64,000 nucleotides of DNA from Modestobacter italicus (GTDB taxonomy: Bacteria > Actinomycetota > Actinomycetes > Mycobacteriales > Geodermatophilaceae): positions 62,001 through 126,000 of the forward strand of contig NZ_JABGCJ010000006.1 of assembly GCF_019799965.1 (NCBI RefSeq), given 5' to 3'. A program made the translations under genes and the position numbers. Below, piece after piece: positions 7,980 to 16,478 of this stretch (positions are counted from its first letter, which is position 1; the number at the start of each line of letters is the position of its first letter). The notes under the pieces are model-generated. The model had not been told where the DNA came from. It searched no databases and was given only the letters and a program-made list of their open reading frames with translations.

Positions 7980-9224
7980 GTGCGACGACACGGCAAGGAC
8001 GCCCCACTCCCCCGCGAGGTCGGCGTCCTCGCCATCGTCGCCTTCGTGGTCGCCCTCGGCTTCGGTGTCGTCGCCCCGGCCATCCCGCTGTTCGTCCGCG
8101 ACTACGGGGTGGGCACCACCGCCGTCGGCTTCGCGGTCAGCGCCTTCGCCTTCTTCCGGTTCGTGTCCGCCTTCGGCGGCGGCTCGCTGGTGGAGCGGAT
8201 CGGCGAGCGGGCGGTGCTCGCCGCCGGCCTGGCGATCGTCGCGGTGACCACCGGGCTGGCCGGGCTGGCCGGGAACTTCCCGCTGTTCGTCACCCTGCGC
8301 GCCGCCGGCGGCATCGGCAGCGCGATGTTCACCGTCGCCGCGCTGTCGCTGCTGCTGCGCACCGCGCCGGCGCACCAGCGGGGCCGGGCGGCCGCCACCT
8401 ACCAGGGCGGCTTCATCCTCGGCGGCATCGCCGGGCCGGCCGCCGGTGGCTTCCTGGCCGAGATCTCCCCGCGGGTCCCGTTCTTCGTCTACGCCGGGTT
8501 CCTGCTGGTCGCCGGGGCGGTGGCGCTGGTCCTGCTGCGACCGGCGGCGCTGCCGCCCACCGACGCGGCGGTGGCCCCGGGGGTCGACCAGGGCGGCGGG
8601 CCGGAGCCCTCCACCGCCGCCGTCCCCCCGCCCGGCACCGACGCCGGCGGGCTGCGCCAGGCGCTGCGATCCCGGGCCTACCTGGCGGCCCTGGTCGCCA
8701 ACCTCGGTGTCGGGTGGGTGCTGTTCGGCGTCCGCAACTCGCTCGTGCCGCTCTACGTCACCGAGGAGCTGGGCAAGACGGTGGCCTGGGCCGGCGCCGG
8801 GCTGCTGGCCGGGTCGGTGGCCCAGGCGCTGGGCCTGCTGCGGGCCGGGCGGCTGTCGGACACCTGGGGACGGCGCCCGTCGCTGGTGCTCGGCACCGGG
8901 CTGGCCACCGCCTCGATCGCCGTGCTGGTGCTGCCGCCGTCCACCGCGGCCTTCCTGCTGGCGATGGCCACCTTCGGCCTGGGCGCCTCGCTGCTGGCCA
9001 GCGTGCCGGCCGCGGTGGTCGGCGACGTGAGCCCGCGCCGTGGCGGTCGGATGGTCGCGGTGTTCCAGATGGTCGCCGACCTGGGCGCGGTGGTCGGCCC
9101 GCTGGTCGCCGGCTGGCTGACCGACGCCTTCTCCTTCCAGGTGGCGTTCGCGGTCAGCGCCGCCGTCCTGGGGCTGGGGCTGCTGGCCGCACTGGCGATG
9201 CCGCGCACCGTCCGCCCGGCCTGA
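7980..9224 (+). CDS. MFS transporter
   Basis: This is a 414-residue polytopic membrane protein with twelve predicted segments in two halves. A charged central loop (about residues 190-225, Pro/Gly/Asp-rich) separates them. The loop between segments 2 and 3 has the MFS pattern G-x3-E-R-x-G-x-R. The start is GTG with GAGGA about 9 nt upstream. The second half has the repeat motif G-R-L-S-D-T-W-G-R-R, the classical D-x3-G-R-R signature. The family includes drug exporters and metabolite antiporters, and the substrate cannot be told from sequence. Confidence 0.92.
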   Translation: MRRHGKDAPLPREVGVLAIVAFVVALGFGVVAPAIPLFVRDYGVGTTAVGFAVSAFAFFRFVSAFGGGSLVERIGERAVLAAGLAIVAVTTGLAGLAGNFPLFVTLRAAGGIGSAMFTVAALSLLLRTAPAHQRGRAAATYQGGFILGGIAGPAAGGFLAEISPRVPFFVYAGFLLVAGAVALVLLRPAALPPTDAAVAPGVDQGGGPEPSTAAVPPPGTDAGGLRQALRSRAYLAALVANLGVGWVLFGVRNSLVPLYVTEELGKTVAWAGAGLLAGSVAQALGLLRAGRLSDTWGRRPSLVLGTGLATASIAVLVLPPSTAAFLLAMATFGLGASLLASVPAAVVGDVSPRRGGRMVAVFQMVADLGAVVGPLVAGWLTDAFSFQVAFAVSAAVLGLGLLAALAMPRTVRPA

Positions 9225-9327
9225 GGCAGGCACTACCGCTGTTCACCTCCGCCGGGTTGGATGGGAGGGCCACCGGGGGCCCGCCCACTCGGGCGGTCCA
9301 CCCGCGGCGGCGCCGACCGGAGGTGCT

Positions 9328-10989
9328 GTGCCTGCCCGACCCGTCCTGCTCACCGTCGACGACGACCGCGCCGTCAGCCGTGCCGTCGCCCGCGACCTGC
9401 GCCGCCGCTACGGCGACCGCTACCGCATCGTGCGTGCGGAGAGCGGCGCCGACGCCCTCGCGGCGCTGCGCGAGCTCACCGCCCGCGGCGAGTCGACCGC
9501 GCTGCTGCTGGCCGACCACCGGATGCCCGGGATGACCGGCGTGGAGTTCCTGGAGCAGGCGATGGACCTGGTCCCGGCCGCCAAGCGGGTGCTGCTCACC
9601 GCGTACGCCGACACCGACGCCGCCATCCGGGCGATCAACGACGTCGATCTCGACCACTACCTGCTCAAGCCCTGGGACCCGCCGGAGGAGCTGCTCTACC
9701 CGGTGCTCGACGAGCTGCTCGAGCAGTGGACCCGGGCCGCCCGCGCACCCTTCGACGGGCTGACCCTCCTCGGCCACCAGTGGTCGGCCGACACCCAGGC
9801 GCTCAAGGAGTTCCTGGCCCGCAACCAGGTGCCCTACCGGCACGTGCAGGGCGAGGACGGCGCCGGCATCCGCAAGGCCGCTGACCTGGAGGACGACGCC
9901 ACGCTGCCGGCTGCGGTGTTCCCGGACGGCACCGTGCTCAGCCGGCCCTCGCTGCGCCAGCTCGCCGAGAAGTGCGGGCTGTCGACCACCGCGGGGAGCC
10001 CGTTCTACGACGTGGTCGTCGTCGGCGCCGGCCCGGCCGGGCTCGGCTCGGCGGTGTACGCCGGCAGCGAGGGGCTGCGCACCCTGCTGGTCGAGCGCAC
10101 CGCCACCGGCGGGCAGGCCGGCACCAGCAGCCGGATCGAGAACTACCTGGGCTTCCCGCGCGGGGTCTCCGGGGCCGAGCTGGCCCAGCGGGCCCGCGAC
10201 CAGGCGGTGAAGTTCGGCGTCGAGGTGCTCACCACCGCCGAGGTCACCGAGATCGCGCCGCAGGGCGACGGCCGGGTGCTGCGCTTCGCCGACGGCTCCG
10301 AGGTGACCGCGCACGCCGTGGTGCTGGCCACCGGCGTCCAGTGGACCCGACTGCCGGCGCAGGGCGCCGAGGAGTTCGCCGGGCGCGGGGTCTACTACGG
10401 GGCCGACCCGCACGAGGCGCTCAACTGCCGGGACGAGATCGTCTACGTCGTCGGGGCCGCGAACTCCGCGGGCCAGGCGGCGCTGCACTTCGCCAAGTTC
10501 GCCAGCCGGGTGGTCATGCTCTGCCGCGGCCCGGACATCCGCCGCAGCATGTCCGAGTACCTGGTCGCACGGATCGAGGCCTCCGAGGTCATCGAGGTGC
10601 GCAACTGCACCCAGGTCGAGGCCGTGCAGGGCGGTGACCACCTCGAGGAGCTGGTGCTGTCGGACACCCAGACCGGTGGGACGACGACGGTGCCGGCGAC
10701 CCGGCTGTTCGTCTTCATCGGCGCCAAGCCGCTCACCGACTGGCTGGGCGAGGGGTTCCACCGCGACGACCGCGGCTTCCTGCGCACCGGCCCGGCGCTG
10801 CTGGACGCCGACGGCCGGCCGCCGGCGGGCTGGCCACTGACCCGTGCTCCCTACCACCTGGAGTGCTCGGTGCCCGGCGTCTTCGCCGCCGGCGACGTCC
10901 GCGCCGAGTCGGTCAAGCGCGTGGCCGGCGCCGTCGGCGAGGGCGCGATGGCCGTGACCCTGGTGCACCGCTACCTGGAGGCGATCTGA
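9328..10989 (+). CDS. Response-regulator receiver / glutaredoxin-like / thioredoxin-reductase-like fusion
   Basis: This is a 553-residue three-domain protein. Residues 1-130 are a receiver domain with acidic D11-D12-D13, phospho-acceptor D63 (L-A-D-H-R-M-P-G) and a conserved lysine in L-L-K-P-W. Residues about 145-225 look like a thioredoxin/glutaredoxin fold (cis-Pro region L-P-A-A-V-F-P-D-G-T) without C-x2-C. Residues 229-553 are a TrxR-like flavoprotein with FAD motif G-A-G-P-A-G (about 233), NADPH motif G-A-A-N-S-A-G (about 375) and a second FAD motif ending G-D-V-R. The C-x2-C site of true TrxR is replaced by Y-Y-G-A-D-P. GGAGG lies 4 nt before the GTG start. It is 1 nt from the kinase gene, so they are co-transcribed. 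Confidence 0.93.
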   Translation: MPARPVLLTVDDDRAVSRAVARDLRRRYGDRYRIVRAESGADALAALRELTARGESTALLLADHRMPGMTGVEFLEQAMDLVPAAKRVLLTAYADTDAAIRAINDVDLDHYLLKPWDPPEELLYPVLDELLEQWTRAARAPFDGLTLLGHQWSADTQALKEFLARNQVPYRHVQGEDGAGIRKAADLEDDATLPAAVFPDGTVLSRPSLRQLAEKCGLSTTAGSPFYDVVVVGAGPAGLGSAVYAGSEGLRTLLVERTATGGQAGTSSRIENYLGFPRGVSGAELAQRARDQAVKFGVEVLTTAEVTEIAPQGDGRVLRFADGSEVTAHAVVLATGVQWTRLPAQGAEEFAGRGVYYGADPHEALNCRDEIVYVVGAANSAGQAALHFAKFASRVVMLCRGPDIRRSMSEYLVARIEASEVIEVRNCTQVEAVQGGDHLEELVLSDTQTGGTTTVPATRLFVFIGAKPLTDWLGEGFHRDDRGFLRTGPALLDADGRPPAGWPLTRAPYHLECSVPGVFAAGDVRAESVKRVAGAVGEGAMAVTLVHRYLEAI

Positions 10990-10990
10990 G

Positions 10991-12403
10991 ATGCCCGTGG
11001 ACGTGGACGAGGTCCGCAGCCTGTTCCTGTTCGAGTCGCTCGACGACGAGGCGCTGACCTGGCTGTCGGCCCGGGCCGACGTGCGTGTGCACGACGCCGA
11101 CACCGTGGTCTTCGCCGAGGGCGAGCCGGCCGACGCGCTGTTCATGCTGCTGGAGGGCGAGCTGCTGCTCACCAAGCACGGCGGTGGCGAGGACGTCGTC
11201 ATCAACCGGACGGCGCACCGTGGCGCCTACTCCGGCGCGGTCCGGGCCTTCGCCAGCGGGCCGCCGGAGGTGTACCAGACCACGCTGCGCACCACCCGGC
11301 CCAGCCGGTTCCTCCGGCTGCCCGCCGGTGACTTCGCCACGCTGGTGGTGCAGCAGTGCCCGATGGCGGTGCACCTGCTCGACGGCATCTACGAGGGCGT
11401 GCGGGCCACCGAGTCGGCGCTGCGCCAGCGCGAGCACCTGGCCCAGCTCGGCGTCCTGTCGGCGAACCTGGCGCACGAGCTGAACAACCCGGCCGCCGCG
11501 GCCGTGCGGGCCACCGAGCAGCTGCGCAGCCGGGTCGCCGGGATGCGCACGAAGCTGCGCCTGCTGGCCGGCAAGGGGCTGTCCCCCGAGCTGGTCGCCC
11601 GGCTGATCGAGACCCAGGAGGTCGCGGTCGAGCGGGCGATGAAGCCCCGGCCGGAGCTGAGCGCGCTGGAGGAGAGCGACCTGGAGGACTCCATCGCCGA
11701 CCGGCTGCAGGAGATCGGCGTCGGTCACGCCTACGACCTGGCCCCGGTGTTCGCCGCCTCCGGCATGGACGCCCAGTGGGTCGACGACGTGGTCGAGCGG
11801 GTCGACTCCGGCCTGGAGTGGGAAGCGGCCTTCGGCTGGCTGCGCTACACGCTGGAGACCGAGGCGCTGATGAGCGAGATCGAGGAGGCGAGCACCCGGA
11901 TCTCCTCCCTGGTCGGCGCGGTCAAGCAGTACTCGCACCTGGACCAGGCCCAGCACCAGGACGTCGACATCAAGCCCGGCATCGAGAGCACGCTGGTGAT
12001 GCTGGCCCGCAAGCTGGCCGGCATCGAGGTGCGCCGGGAGTACGCCGCGGCGCTGCCCACGGTGCCCGGCTACCCGGCGGAGCTGAACCAGGTGTGGACC
12101 AACCTGATCGACAACGCCGCCGACGCGCTCGCCGGGCACGGCGTGCTGACGCTGCGCACCCGGGCCGACGACGCGGCGGTGTTCGTGGAGGTCGCCGACG
12201 ACGGGCCCGGGGTGCCGGAGTCGGTGCGCGAGCACCTGTTCGAGCCCTTCGTCACCACCAAGGCGGCCGGTGAGGGCAGCGGACTGGGCCTGGAGAACGC
12301 CAAGCGGATCGTCGAGCGCCGGCACGGCGGGTCGCTGACCTACACGACCGGCCCGGAGGGGACGACGTTCTGCGTGCGGCTGCCGCGCGCCGCGGGCGCC
12401 TGA
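10991..12403 (+). CDS. Cyclic-nucleotide-binding-domain sensor histidine kinase
   Basis: This is a 470-residue cytoplasmic kinase with no membrane segment. Residues 1-130 form a cNMP/Crp-type beta-roll (F-A-E-G-E-P-A-D-A-L-F-M-L-L-E-G). The phospho-acceptor helix follows (N-L-A-H-E-L-N-N-P, His near 162), then a long helical insert (about 180-300). The ATPase domain has N-box N-L-I-D-N-A-A-D, G1 D-D-G-P-G-V and G2 G-S-G-L-G-L. Its start is 1 nt after the stop of the receiver-TrxR gene, so that receiver is the obvious partner. The signal could be a nucleotide or redox state sensed through the flavoprotein; this is inference. Confidence 0.92.
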   Translation: MPVDVDEVRSLFLFESLDDEALTWLSARADVRVHDADTVVFAEGEPADALFMLLEGELLLTKHGGGEDVVINRTAHRGAYSGAVRAFASGPPEVYQTTLRTTRPSRFLRLPAGDFATLVVQQCPMAVHLLDGIYEGVRATESALRQREHLAQLGVLSANLAHELNNPAAAAVRATEQLRSRVAGMRTKLRLLAGKGLSPELVARLIETQEVAVERAMKPRPELSALEESDLEDSIADRLQEIGVGHAYDLAPVFAASGMDAQWVDDVVERVDSGLEWEAAFGWLRYTLETEALMSEIEEASTRISSLVGAVKQYSHLDQAQHQDVDIKPGIESTLVMLARKLAGIEVRREYAAALPTVPGYPAELNQVWTNLIDNAADALAGHGVLTLRTRADDAAVFVEVADDGPGVPESVREHLFEPFVTTKAAGEGSGLGLENAKRIVERRHGGSLTYTTGPEGTTFCVRLPRAAGA

Positions 12404-12415
12404 CCGGGGACGTCG

Positions 12416-12709
12416 ATGAGCTGGCAGGCCGAGCGCGGCACCGTCTGCGGGCACGCCGACGGGCTGCCTCCCGGGGCTGGCCCGGCAGCGGCGTGCGCGG
12501 ACTGCCTGCGGGTGGGTGGGCAGTGGGTGCACCTGCGACGCTGCCTGGCCTGCGACCACGTCGCCTGCTGCGACTCCTCACCGCACCGGCACGCCACCGC
12601 CCACGCGGCGACCACCGGGCACCCGGTGTTCGCCTCGGCCGAGCCCCGCGAGCACTGGGCCTGGTGCCATCCCGACCAGGCTCTCCTCCTCCCCGCCCCT
12701 AGCTCCTGA
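12416..12709 (+). CDS. UBP-type zinc-finger protein
   Basis: This is a 97-residue protein matching the zf-UBP fold found next to eukaryotic deubiquitinases and, in bacteria, as stand-alone proteins. Metal ligands are visible as C-G-H near residue 11, C-A-D-C, C-L-A-C-D-H, C-C-D-S and a series of histidines (H-R-H, G-H-P, E-H-W). It starts 12 nt after the kinase stop and is the third gene of the unit. It overlaps the convergent LarA-type gene by 11 nt at the 3' ends. The role in bacteria is unknown, but co-localisation with receiver-TrxR and cNMP-kinase genes suggests a signalling partner. Confidence 0.88.
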   Translation: MSWQAERGTVCGHADGLPPGAGPAAACADCLRVGGQWVHLRRCLACDHVACCDSSPHRHATAHAATTGHPVFASAEPREHWAWCHPDQALLLPAPSS

Positions 12710-13958
12710 CGTACGGGATGGTCTGCGGGCCCTCGGGCAGCACGCAGACGCGGGCGCCCGGGCCGGCCTCGGCCACGGTCGCGGCGATGTCGGCGGTCTG
12801 CGCCAGGTGCGCCTCGGCCAGCTGGGCGTCGGTCAGGTGGTCGGTGTGCACGACCACCCGGTGCGCCGACTGGATGCGCGCCTGGATCTGCACCTGCCAC
12901 TGGTCGGGCACCGTCTGCTCGCGGGCGCCGATCAGCTCCAGCAGGGCCTCGGGCGAGGCGGCCGAGGTGAGCACCTCCCGGTAGGAGCCGTGGTCGGGGA
13001 AGCCGTCCTCGCACGCGGCGGCGCAGACGATGAGCCCGCCGGGCTTCGTCACCTGCGCGGCCGCGGACATGCCCTTGACCGACTGGTACAGGTTCTGGTC
13101 CAGCGGAAAGCCCGAGCCGGTGGTGACGACGACGTCGAACGGCGCGTCCACCGGGGCCATCGCCACCTCGCGGGCCCGTTCGATCGCCGCGGCGTGCATC
13201 TCCAGAGTGTCCCCGCCGAACGCGGCGATGACCTCCTGCCGGGTGTTGAGGACGACGTCGAAGGAGTACGTCACGTCGGTGCCGGCGGTGATCGCCCGGA
13301 CGTCGTCGTGCACCGGGTTGCCCTGGGTGACGCCCCAGGTCGCCCGCGGGTTCCCGATGCGCTTCGCATCGTGCAGCACCAGCACGGTGTCGAGCGCGGC
13401 CAGCCCGGGGGCGACCATCTTCGGCCCACCGGAGAAGCCGGCGAAGAAGTGCGGCTCGACGAAGCCGGTGGTGATCCGGACGTCGGCGTCCACCCACTGC
13501 TCGTTGAGCCAGACCGGCACCCCGTCGCCGAACGTGCCCATCCAGCGGTGGGTGTCCCTCGCCCGGGAGTCGTGGTTGACGATCCGCACCGTGTCGACGA
13601 CCTCGTCGCCGAACATGGCCCGCAGCTCGGCGTCGGTGTTGGCCCGGTGGGTGCCGGTGGCGACCAGGACGACGACGTCCTCGGTCCGCACGATGCCGTC
13701 GAGCTCCGCGAGCACCGCCGGGATCATCAGGTGCCGGGGTTGGGCGCGGGTGCCGTCGCACGCCGAGATCGCCACCGTCTGCCCGGGCCGCACCCGCTCC
13801 CGCAGCGGCGCACCGCCCACCGGCTCCCGCAGTGCCCGGCGGAGCTCAGCGGCGACGTGGGGGGCGGCCGCGTGCTCGACCGGGGTGATCACCGCCGCGT
13901 CGTCCGGCAGCTCGACGGTCAGTCCTGTGCGCCCGTAGGCGAGCCTCACCTGCTGCAC
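12699..13958 (-). CDS. larA: LarA-type nickel-dependent racemase (DUF2088)
   Basis: This is a 419-residue homologue of lactate racemase LarA. The key residues known from Lactiplantibacillus LarA can be matched by spacing: His in A-T-G-T-H-R (H108 equivalent), His in V-E-P-H-F-F (H174), Lys exactly 10 residues later in G-G-P-K (K184, which carries the nickel-pincer cofactor), and His exactly 16 residues after that (H200). Substrate may be lactate or another 2-hydroxy acid. Cofactor genes larB, larC and larE are not in this window. The GTG start at 13958 is chosen because GAGGAGG sits 5 nt upstream; an in-frame ATG at 13988 lacks this. Confidence 0.88.
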   Translation of the reverse strand: MQQVRLAYGRTGLTVELPDDAAVITPVEHAAAPHVAAELRRALREPVGGAPLRERVRPGQTVAISACDGTRAQPRHLMIPAVLAELDGIVRTEDVVVLVATGTHRANTDAELRAMFGDEVVDTVRIVNHDSRARDTHRWMGTFGDGVPVWLNEQWVDADVRITTGFVEPHFFAGFSGGPKMVAPGLAALDTVLVLHDAKRIGNPRATWGVTQGNPVHDDVRAITAGTDVTYSFDVVLNTRQEVIAAFGGDTLEMHAAAIERAREVAMAPVDAPFDVVVTTGSGFPLDQNLYQSVKGMSAAAQVTKPGGLIVCAAACEDGFPDHGSYREVLTSAASPEALLELIGAREQTVPDQWQVQIQARIQSAHRVVVHTDHLTDAQLAEAHLAQTADIAATVAEAGPGARVCVLPEGPQTIPYVRS

Positions 13959-14071
13959 GTCGGCCTCCTCGCCGTCGGATCGGCCCATTCGACCACTCCC
14001 CCGCCGATCCCACCGGGTCGCCGGGCGCAAAGGCGTGGACCCGCCGAACGGCCCGCTCCAGCGTCCGGCGA

Positions 14072-14560
14072 ATGGAATCGCGGCCCTACCTCGTCCTGGA
14101 CCTCGGTCGGCCGCTGCCCGAGATGGACCGCTCCGGCGTCCGGGTGGCGAGGGACGCCGATCTGCCGGCGATGGCCGAGGTGATGACCGAGGCCTACCGC
14201 GGCACGGTGGACGACGAGGGCGAGGACCGAGCCGCCGCACTGGCGGAGCTGCGGTCGACGGCCGCCGGCACCCACGGCCCGCCGCTGCCCGATACGTGGC
14301 TGCTGGCCGAGGAGGTCGGCGAGGTGGCCGCCGCGGTCGTCTGCACCCGCTGGCAGGGGCTGCCGTTCGTCGCCCAGGCCATCACGCACCCGAGGTGGCA
14401 GGGCCGCGGGCACGGCACCCGCCTGCTGCTGACAGCGGCGACGGTGCTGCGGGCCGGTGGAGAGACCCGCTTGTCGCTCATCGTGACCCGCCGGAACCCC
14501 GCGCACGGTCTCTACCGGCGAATCGGCTTTACGGAGGTCCCCTGGCCCGAGGGCACCTGA
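14072..14560 (+). CDS. GNAT-family N-acetyltransferase
   Basis: This 162-residue protein transfers an acetyl group from acetyl-CoA to an unknown amine. The acetyl-CoA-binding motif A is R-W-Q-G-R-G-H-G-T (the Q/R-x2-G-x-G/A loop) near residue 108. It is followed by a helix and by motif B with N-P-A-H-G-L-Y-R-R-I-G-F, the usual Tyr-Arg-Gly-Phe end of GNAT domains. The length is typical for a single GNAT domain. It is divergent from the LarA-type gene across a 113-bp gap and has no clear ribosome binding site. Confidence 0.9.
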   Translation: MESRPYLVLDLGRPLPEMDRSGVRVARDADLPAMAEVMTEAYRGTVDDEGEDRAAALAELRSTAAGTHGPPLPDTWLLAEEVGEVAAAVVCTRWQGLPFVAQAITHPRWQGRGHGTRLLLTAATVLRAGGETRLSLIVTRRNPAHGLYRRIGFTEVPWPEGT

Positions 14561-14681
14561 GCACGCCGACCCGGGCACCCGCCCACCTCGGGGCGAGCAG
14601 GCGTGCCCGGCCGCGCCCCGGGATGACCGTGGGAGCCGATCGGTCGGCGACACTGTCGTCCCCCGACCGTCAGGAGCCATC

Positions 14682-15377
14682 GTGCCGCGCAACCAGGACC
14701 ACCCCTTCCTGGGCCAGGCCGCCCGCGCTGCCGGTGCTGCCGGGCGACACGGACTGGGTCTGGGCCGGGGGCACGCCCGCGGGCCGGCCGATGCCACGTT
14801 CGCCGACGCGGGCGACCCCGCGGGCACGAGCAGGTGGGCGCGGGAGCACGGCTGGACGGCGGGCGACGACCACGCTGCGGAGGTGGCCGGCCGGCTGCTG
14901 GCCACCGCTCCCCTGCGCCGGCTCGGCCCGGACCACCGACCGGTGCGGGTGCGCACCGGTCGGCCGGGCGACGTCCCGGCGCTCGCCTTCGACGTCGAGC
15001 TGACCACGGCCGCCGGCGGCGTGCCCGAGGCAGCGGTGACCGCCCTCGCCGTCGACGCCCCGACGGTGCGGCTGAGCCCGGCGCGGCTGTGGGTCCAGGG
15101 CGCCGGCCGGTGGGTGGCCGTGCCCAGCGGCGACCCGGACCTCGACGCCCGCTGGCGGCTGCTGTGCGGCCCGGACGACGTCGCGCGGCTGCAGCCGCTG
15201 GCCGCAGACCCGGTGCTGCGCGCGTCCCTGCTGGGCACCGACGACGGCGACGACCTCTGGACGGCGGCGGGCTTCCTCGCCGCGCTCCGCCCGGACTGGC
15301 ACCGCCCCCAGCTGCTCGACCACCACCTCGGGCTGCTCACCGTCGTCCGGCAGGCGCTGGCCCGGCTCGCCGGCTGA
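14682..15377 (+). CDS. Hypothetical protein
   Basis: I do not recognise this 231-residue protein. The GTG start has CAGGAG 6 nt upstream, a good ribosome binding site. The first 45 residues are Gly/Ala/Arg-rich and look disordered. Then comes W-A-R-E-H-G-W-T, a pattern seen at the start of several uncharacterised actinobacterial proteins, and a region predicted to be mixed alpha/beta with no cysteines, signal peptide or membrane segment. It stands alone between the GNAT and thioesterase genes. Codon usage matches its neighbours, so I treat it as a real gene. Confidence 0.7.
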   Translation: MPRNQDHPFLGQAARAAGAAGRHGLGLGRGHARGPADATFADAGDPAGTSRWAREHGWTAGDDHAAEVAGRLLATAPLRRLGPDHRPVRVRTGRPGDVPALAFDVELTTAAGGVPEAAVTALAVDAPTVRLSPARLWVQGAGRWVAVPSGDPDLDARWRLLCGPDDVARLQPLAADPVLRASLLGTDDGDDLWTAAGFLAALRPDWHRPQLLDHHLGLLTVVRQALARLAG

Positions 15378-15420
15378 CCGGCGCGCCGTCCGGTCGAGGA
15401 GTCGGCCCGGCTCCCCCGGG

Positions 15421-15432
15421 TAGCGGCGGTGG
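15421..15432 (+). promoter_or_regulatory. Candidate leaderless -10 (TAGCGG) of the thioesterase gene
   Basis: TAGCGG ends exactly 6 nt before the ATG at 15433 and no Shine-Dalgarno is visible, which fits a leaderless transcript. Confidence 0.35.
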
Positions 15433-15807
15433 ATGAGTGAGCAGACGAGCTTCGTGGAGACCCTGGGCGTGCACGGCGGGACGGCGGACGACGGCACCGC
15501 GCACCTGCAGCTGGACGCCACCGACCAGCACCTCAACGAGGCGGGCACGGTGCACGGCGGCGTCCTGGCCACCCTGGTCGACACCGCCATGGGCCGGGCC
15601 GTGCGCAGCCGCACCGGCGAGAGCGACGTCCCGGCCACCAGCCAGCTGACCCTCACCTACCTGCGCCCGGGCAGCCCCGGCCTGCTCGAGGTGACCGGCC
15701 GGATCAGCAAGCAGGGCGAGCACCTGACGGTGTGCGAGGCCGAGGTGGAGCAGGAGGGGCGCACGCTGGTGCACGCGGTGGCCACCTTCGCCGTCCTGCA
15801 CCGCTGA
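15433..15807 (+). CDS. PaaI-family hotdog thioesterase
   Basis: This is a 124-residue single hotdog domain, probably hydrolysing an acyl-CoA or aryl-CoA thioester. The family signature N-E-A-G-T-V-H-G-G-V-L-A-T-L-V-D-T-A-M-G lies at about residues 36-55, where the H-G-G and the following Asp form the active-site helix. Strand segments T-S-Q-L-T-L-T-Y-L-R-P follow. The length is normal for the family. The substrate is unknown and no catabolic cluster surrounds it. Confidence 0.9.
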   Translation: MSEQTSFVETLGVHGGTADDGTAHLQLDATDQHLNEAGTVHGGVLATLVDTAMGRAVRSRTGESDVPATSQLTLTYLRPGSPGLLEVTGRISKQGEHLTVCEAEVEQEGRTLVHAVATFAVLHR

Positions 15808-15820
15808 CCCCGAGACGAGA

Positions 15821-15861
15821 GAGAGGGCGCCCGGACCAGGTGCTGGTCCGGGCGCCCTCTC
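15821..15861. terminator. Strong bidirectional terminator hairpin
   Basis: A 19-bp perfect stem (15821-15839 with 15843-15861) and a 3-nt loop sit between the convergent thioesterase and HTH-protein genes. Confidence 0.8.
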
Positions 15862-15880
15862 GAGGTGCGCAGGCGGTCGG

Positions 15881-16339
15881 TCAGGCGGGCCGGCGGCCGG
15901 CGAGCTCCCGAGCCGCGGCGACCGCGTCGGCGTCCAGCGCATCGGTGTCGCCCGCGCGCCGGGCCGCCTCCTGGCCGTCCAGCCAGCTGATGTGCCGCTC
16001 CCAGGCGGCGCGGGGCGAGACGCCCAGGGCACGGCCGATCTGGGCCCAGTCGGCGCCACCACGGAGCGCGGCGCGGATGCCAAGCTGGCGGTGCTCGTGC
16101 GCCTTGCGGGCGACGACCTCACCCAGGGCGAGCAGCTCCAGGGCCTCCTCGGTGTCCAGGGAGGTACCGACGGCCTTGAAGCTGGCCCAGTCGTCGTCGT
16201 CGTCGGAGCGGTCGTTCGGGCCGTCGATGGCGACGTTGTCGCGCCGGCTCAGGAAGTCCAGCCGGATCACGGCGGTCATGAGGGAGAACTCGCTCTCCAG
16301 CACCTCAGGGGTGGTGGCGACCTCAGGCACAGTGGTCAT
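15881..16339 (-). CDS. Hypothetical protein with C-terminal helix-turn-helix
   Basis: This is a 152-residue soluble protein. The N-terminal half is acidic and includes a run of Asp (D-R-S-D-D-D-D-D-W). The C-terminal part (about 100-125) reads W-A-Q-I-G-R-A-L-G-V-S-P-R-A-A-W-E-R, a convincing helix-turn-helix of the kind that recognises DNA. No enzymatic domain is visible. An in-frame ATG at 16351 would add four residues; neither start has a clear ribosome binding site. It may be a small transcription factor, but no target is evident. Confidence 0.72.
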   Translation of the reverse strand: MTTVPEVATTPEVLESEFSLMTAVIRLDFLSRRDNVAIDGPNDRSDDDDDWASFKAVGTSLDTEEALELLALGEVVARKAHEHRQLGIRAALRGGADWAQIGRALGVSPRAAWERHISWLDGQEAARRAGDTDALDADAVAAARELAGRRPA

Positions 16340-16421
16340 GAGACACAGCATTTCCCGAACCCACCCGGCTGTAACGCGAAGGTGACGACCGTCTCACGCA
16401 CGGCCGGGTGGCCTCGCACAC

Positions 16422-16460
16422 GGCGGTCGGCCGGGCACGCGACGTGCCCGACCGACCGCC
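16422..16460 (-). terminator. Hairpin terminator after the ferritin-like gene
   Basis: An 18-bp stem with one mismatch and a 3-nt loop lies about 19 bp downstream of the ferritin-like stop codon on the minus strand. Confidence 0.65.
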
Positions 16461-16478
16461 CGCGGACCGGCCGGACGT

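Noticed and set aside
9225-9327. Terminator after the MFS gene
   Set aside because: Only a 6-bp stem can be formed, which is too weak to call.
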